Assembly (NCBI GenBank): GCA_024762915.1
Contig: JANTGL010000099.1
Location: forward strand, 1-8,820
Reading direction: 5' to 3'
From: Bacteroidales bacterium
GTDB taxonomy: Bacteria > Bacteroidota > Bacteroidia > Bacteroidales > JAADGE01
Length of the DNA: 8,820 bases
In this document: positions 6,501 to 8,820 of the stretch, piece after piece
Position numbering within the stretch: position 1 is the stretch's first letter
Layout of the letters: every line of letters starts with the position of its first letter
The notes under the pieces: generated by a model
What the model saw: only the letters and a program-made list of their open reading frames with translations
Database searches by the model: none
Told to the model about the DNA's origin: nothing
Program-made: the position numbers and the translations under genes

Positions 6501-8143
6501 TCGAAAAATTGGCCGGAAGTTACACATTAAAACAAGCGATTTATCTCCTGTACGATGATTTTAATTTTGAATTTAAGAATGTTCCGGAAAACGGTATTTG
6601 GGTATCCCGAATAAAAAGTTATCGAAACACGAAACATTACAGGATGAGTATCAATACAATAAAAGGCAAACATTATAACTTGCATATTTCAATAGACAAT
6701 GAATTAAAAACGAGTCAAGGTTTAGAAACCATCTTTCGCCAAATTGCTCTCGGCGGTTATCCGTTTGATTTACCGGTCGTTGCACGTTTCGGTTGCAGTA
6801 ATCCGTCGGAAAAAATTACGATTTCCACATATTTAAGTATGCTGACAGCTTGGGATAAAATTAGAACCATTGCAGAAGTTCAAGCGTCCGGTCATGTTGA
6901 ACAAGCAAACACTTGGCGCAAAATATACATTCGATCTGTCAGTGCATTTTATAAAGCATGGGATTACAGCGGCAGAGAAATATTACCTGGGTTTATTTCT
7001 CCCAATAATGTAGCACTTCCTGAAAATGATTTTTCTGACAATGCATTAATTATTTCATTATCAGGTCGAAGATATATCAATGACGTCAAAACTTTATTTT
7101 CTGCAATTTATCAGAATTATTACCGACAAGTTACGGCACATTACCCTATTTTAAAACGTTTTTTAAAAACCAGATGGATTTTCCATGCTTGTATTGAAGC
7201 TTTCGGAAAAGAAACAGGATTGGAAATATTAAAAAAACTTTTAAATGAATTAAATTCTGTTCAACAACTGAGTAATAACGAAAAAGAATTGAAAGAAACT
7301 TTAATTAATTATTTTCAAACCTATAAAAATCGTGAATATTTACCGCTTGCATTATTTAATGCCGTTGACAGATATTTAGGTTGGAATAATAAAAATTCAG
7401 GAGCAAGTTCTGCTGCCAAACATCAAACCATCTCGGAACTGTATGATTTATATGCTTTAAAAAAATACCCGGAAATTATCAGATATCGGTTATACAGAGA
7501 TACTTATTTTAAGGATGCTGAAAAAAATGTTACCGAGATTTTTGATGCTTTGTTAAATAAAATGACCGACAATAAAAACCTTCTTCCGATTCAATTAGTT
7601 GAACTCTCTGATTTACAGGCCACTCTTAAAACTAAAACGGATAAAAACATTTTCGATAAAATGGTATTCCCGGATATTAAACGAAAACAAAATATTAACA
7701 TCCTGACCGTCGGAAAAAAAGAAGAAGAGCATGTCATTGTTAAATCCGTACTGAAGGATAAAGATAAAATAGAATATACCATGCGCGAACCGCTTGAAGC
7801 ATTTGAAGTGGGCCAATTGTATAAATTATTTTTTAAAGAAAATTATCCGAAAGAAATTTCAAAACCCGACAAACATTTTATCATATTGGATTCTAACGAA
7901 TTACTGATTGGCGGTTTGTGTTATAAAGAACTGGAAAAGGATGTTGTATTGATTGACGGGATGGCCGTGACTTCCACTTTACACGGAAAAGGTATCGGAT
8001 CTGCCATGATGGAAGATTTTTTTACGCGAATGAAAGTAAAAGGGAAAAAAATTATTAAAGCACATTTTTTATTCGGAAATTATTATTTAAAACACAATTT
8101 TGTTATTGATAAAAAGTGGGGTGCTTTGGTTAAGGAGTTATAA
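3572..8143 (+). CDS. Giant fusion: long-chain acyl-CoA synthetase-like AMP-binding enzyme, large middle region and C-terminal GNAT domain
   Basis: This is a complete 1523-residue protein with no signal peptide or membrane segment, so it is presumably cytoplasmic. Residues about 75-615 form an AMP-forming acyl-adenylate/acyl-CoA ligase with all core motifs: TSGSTGMPKG (256-265), LPLFHTFGR (297-305), GFGMTE (409-414), STGD (480-483), DRVKD (497-501) and LTPKGSFKRKK with likely catalytic Lys606. LPLFHTFGR and the KxxR ending resemble long-chain fatty acyl-CoA synthetases. Residues 1-70 are a helical extension. Residues 620-740 are unassigned and 754-950 are helical, possibly HEAT-like. Residues 1010-1170 faintly resemble an APH-type kinase lacking catalytic residues (GFISPNNVAL at 1140-1149). 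Residues about 1400-1523 are a GNAT acyltransferase (GMAVTSTLHGKGIGSAMM with HGKGIG at 1471-1476, YLKHNF at 1505-1510). The family reaction is ATP-dependent activation of a carboxylic acid to acyl-AMP and then acyl-thioester. Transfer of that acyl group by the GNAT domain is inference. The gene is more than twice the usual ligase length, is flanked by oppositely oriented genes, and has its own promoter and terminator. Confidence 0.9.
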   Translation: MTDFQYINNIFNKNITSDDINKLFNEVDKLLKSNKRDTELLHFINESRKPEFLAKLSTQELKNKWINLIFESLKKTDYGLKSMSEQRVLEHPDKILFKGKTKSKPFEWTYKQVQNYSKAIAAFLYSLNPDNPRTAIYTQNSLEGAICDLACLSYDIFNTPLNIHFNEKILSYIFNLLDINIVITDTPERLKIISSVKKLYKKDLIVIVTEANSAEYTDADYYLNKESKKISLTKAEEILAKRKRKPLNQVATTMFTSGSTGMPKGVSFSMYNIISKRFARALALPQVGKEEKMICYLPLFHTFGRYLELTGSIFWGGTYIFAGNTSSDTLLSLFPKENPTGFISVPVRWMQIYEACINSFDGTETKKEQDNKIRKITGENLHWGLSAAGYLDPKIFRFFHKHGITLNSGFGMTEATGGITMTPSDEYIQNSTGIPLPGTETRLKKTGELEIKGHYIAKYLEDAGPEDLIPYPENDDYWLSTGDIFRIDKKGHHEIIDRVKDIYKNNKGQTVSPLIIEKKFAGVPGIKQTFLVGDGKPYNVLLIVPNKEDSVINNTVKKENITEYFHQIIMTANKDLAPYERVINFSILDRDFSKEKGELTPKGSFKRKKIVQNFADLIKELYKSNHITIHYKNFNIIIPRWFYRDLGILETDIIKTKNGLYNKPGKKHLRITDTKKENVYTIGDLNYTVYNKSIDLGRLIRQPKLWIGNPELINFSPCKESYDIPFKNFAHQICLPEENARIYKPSDISHLPAMNDFDLVLINQLVSLALYSDIPKAKESLLQIEQIFPQYEKNKAEIIRRRLEALACHQNETVRIEAYRILLAKDPEPNFAELLPAFINSGKTFLNETSINALAKTSFSLRQLDIFRKRMYQYRTNLNWPAGKNTIKQFDNIFKLLLKFGINHPKYYKSLRAEFASWILLKKEPVLSRKAKKYFFELYDNFEHFVKKKSLKITENQWALKLVFDDGITENDKKELIEKLAGSYTLKQAIYLLYDDFNFEFKNVPENGIWVSRIKSYRNTKHYRMSINTIKGKHYNLHISIDNELKTSQGLETIFRQIALGGYPFDLPVVARFGCSNPSEKITISTYLSMLTAWDKIRTIAEVQASGHVEQANTWRKIYIRSVSAFYKAWDYSGREILPGFISPNNVALPENDFSDNALIISLSGRRYINDVKTLFSAIYQNYYRQVTAHYPILKRFLKTRWIFHACIEAFGKETGLEILKKLLNELNSVQQLSNNEKELKETLINYFQTYKNREYLPLALFNAVDRYLGWNNKNSGASSAAKHQTISELYDLYALKKYPEIIRYRLYRDTYFKDAEKNVTEIFDALLNKMTDNKNLLPIQLVELSDLQATLKTKTDKNIFDKMVFPDIKRKQNINILTVGKKEEEHVIVKSVLKDKDKIEYTMREPLEAFEVGQLYKLFFKENYPKEISKPDKHFIILDSNELLIGGLCYKELEKDVVLIDGMAVTSTLHGKGIGSAMMEDFFTRMKVKGKKIIKAHFLFGNYYLKHNFVIDKKWGALVKEL

Positions 8144-8200
8144 GTTGAAAGTTGAAAGGTAAAAGGTATAAAGTTGAGAGTAATAAAAAAGTAAAAAGTA
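8144..8200. repeat. Degenerate AAAGTTGA / AAAAGGTA short-repeat tract
   Basis: Right after the stop codon at 8141-8143 comes a purine-rich tract built from variants of AGTTGAA, AAAGGTA and AAAGTTGAGAGT. It grades into AAAAAGTA units before the terminator. Similar low-complexity intergenic tracts are familiar from Bacteroidetes genomes. There is no coding potential. Confidence 0.6.
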
Positions 8201-8232
8201 AAAGTCCGACACTATTTGCCGGACTTTTTTTT
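8201..8232. terminator. Intrinsic terminator shared by convergent genes
   Basis: AAAGTCCG (8201-8208) pairs with CGGACTTT (8220-8227) around an 11-base loop, and on the plus strand eight T residues run to 8232. On the minus strand the hairpin is followed by a T-rich run broken by single A residues. It therefore ends the plus-strand gene at 8143 and may also stop the minus-strand gene whose stop codon is at 8254. Confidence 0.82.
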
Positions 8233-8253
8233 GATTTTAAATTTATAATTAAT

Positions 8254-8820
8254 TTATCTTAAAAGTGTCACACTGCCGTATTTCTTATCCGGATGCCCGT
8301 TTTTATAAACAACCGAGACTTTCCACACATAGACATCTTGCGGAGCCATAACACCGTTAACATATCCGTCCCATCCTTGACAGAGATCAGTACTTGTAAA
8401 GATTTTTTCACCCCAACGGTTATAAATCTCAAGTTGATAATCCGTAATCCCGTATGCTTTCGGATAAAATACATCATTTAAATTATCTTTATCAACAATA
8501 TATTTATCCCCGCAAGGATACACACCGCCGTTACCTCCGTTAGGATTCGGCGTAAATGCCGTCGGGAATTCTATCAATCCGGAATCCTGAACAATGATGG
8601 CATCTCTGATTTTTGCAGAATCGAAACAATCATGATCACTCCAAACAAATAAAGTAATATCATAAACGCCCGGAGATGCATATAAATGTTGCGGATTTTC
8701 TTCGGCAATTTCCGGATTTGTTTCCAAAGTAGATTCATCACCGAAATCCCAAATAAATCGACTGCCGTAATCCGAATAATTATAACAAGATAATAATTGT
8801 TCAGGCAACATAACCAGTCT
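8254..8820 (-). CDS. C-terminal part of PKD-domain protein with gliding-motility CHU_C / T9SS type B sorting domain (5' end outside window)
   Basis: The frame stays open to the window edge, with three more codons (Arg, Leu, Val) before the first ATG at 8811. That ATG is therefore unlikely to be the real start, and 188 residues are visible. Visible codons about 20-76 form a PKD domain, with FIWDFGDE and later HLYASPGVYDITL matching the WDFGDG and YxxPGxYxVxL signatures. Visible codons about 83-188 are the CHU_C gliding-motility C-terminal domain, with the markers FPTAFTPN, NDVFYP, YQLEIYNRWGE, GWDG and VYVWKV. In known cases this type B signal directs secretion by the T9SS and release or attachment at the surface, as in large adhesins such as SprB. 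The full protein is probably much larger. It converges on the plus-strand gene at 8143 across a shared terminator. Confidence 0.93.
   Translation of the reverse strand, partial: RLVMLPEQLLSCYNYSDYGSRFIWDFGDESTLETNPEIAEENPQHLYASPGVYDITLFVWSDHDCFDSAKIRDAIIVQDSGLIEFPTAFTPNPNGGNGGVYPCGDKYIVDKDNLNDVFYPKAYGITDYQLEIYNRWGEKIFTSTDLCQGWDGYVNGVMAPQDVYVWKVSVVYKNGHPDKKYGSVTLLR

Noticed and set aside
7591..7816. Two minus-strand open frames of 63 and 67 codons
   Set aside because: They are antisense to the fusion gene just before its GNAT domain; the Phe/Ser-rich composition is that of the complement of a Lys/Glu-rich coding region.
8268..8481. Short frames on both strands within the CHU_C gene
   Set aside because: The minus-strand frame at 8254-8820 carries unmistakable PKD and CHU_C motifs, so the others are shadows.
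8809..8811. ATG as the start of the PKD / CHU_C gene
   Set aside because: The frame continues upstream to the window edge, no signal peptide follows this ATG, and it falls just before the PKD domain, so it is probably an internal methionine.

Overview
The window is a low-GC stretch of a Bacteroidota (Bacteroidetes) chromosome. Three of its four protein genes encode secreted proteins with C-terminal sorting domains of the type IX secretion system (T9SS), two of type A and one of the gliding-motility-associated CHU_C / type B kind. The T9SS is confined to this phylum. Promoter-like sites also fit the Bacteroidetes -7 consensus TAnnTTTG, and clear Shine-Dalgarno sequences are absent. No RNA gene, insertion sequence, CRISPR array or phage gene was seen.

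Layout. (1) Positions 1-1970, minus strand: a modular secreted protein (signal peptide, probable beta-propeller, two fibronectin-III-like domains, a MAM / choice-of-anchor-J-like domain, start of a type A sorting domain). Its 3' end lies outside the window. (2) 1971-2092: its promoter and the hairpin terminator of the next gene. (3) 2093-3415, minus strand: a complete 440-residue secreted protein (signal peptide, MAM-like domain, PEGA / carboxypeptidase-regulatory-like domain, CBM20-like beta-sandwich, type A sorting domain). (4) 3416-3571: a divergent promoter region. (5) 3572-8143, plus strand: one 1523-residue cytoplasmic protein. It carries an apparently intact long-chain acyl-CoA-synthetase-type AMP-binding enzyme at the N terminus, about 800 residues of unassigned middle sequence, and a GNAT acyltransferase domain at the C terminus. 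(6) 8144-8253: a degenerate AAAGTTGA-type repeat tract and a hairpin terminator between convergent genes. (7) 8254-8820, minus strand: the C-terminal part of a PKD / CHU_C protein whose 5' end lies outside the window.

The genes do not form one operon. Each appears to have its own transcription signals. Genes 1 and 2 share a promoter-leader-signal-peptide unit at the 5' end and a nearly base-identical sorting-domain segment at the 3' end, while the sequence between is diverged or unrelated. This suggests modular exchange or gene conversion between T9SS cargo genes. The most unusual item is the acyl-activating / GNAT fusion, whose middle contains a segment resembling a catalytically dead aminoglycoside-phosphotransferase-type kinase.
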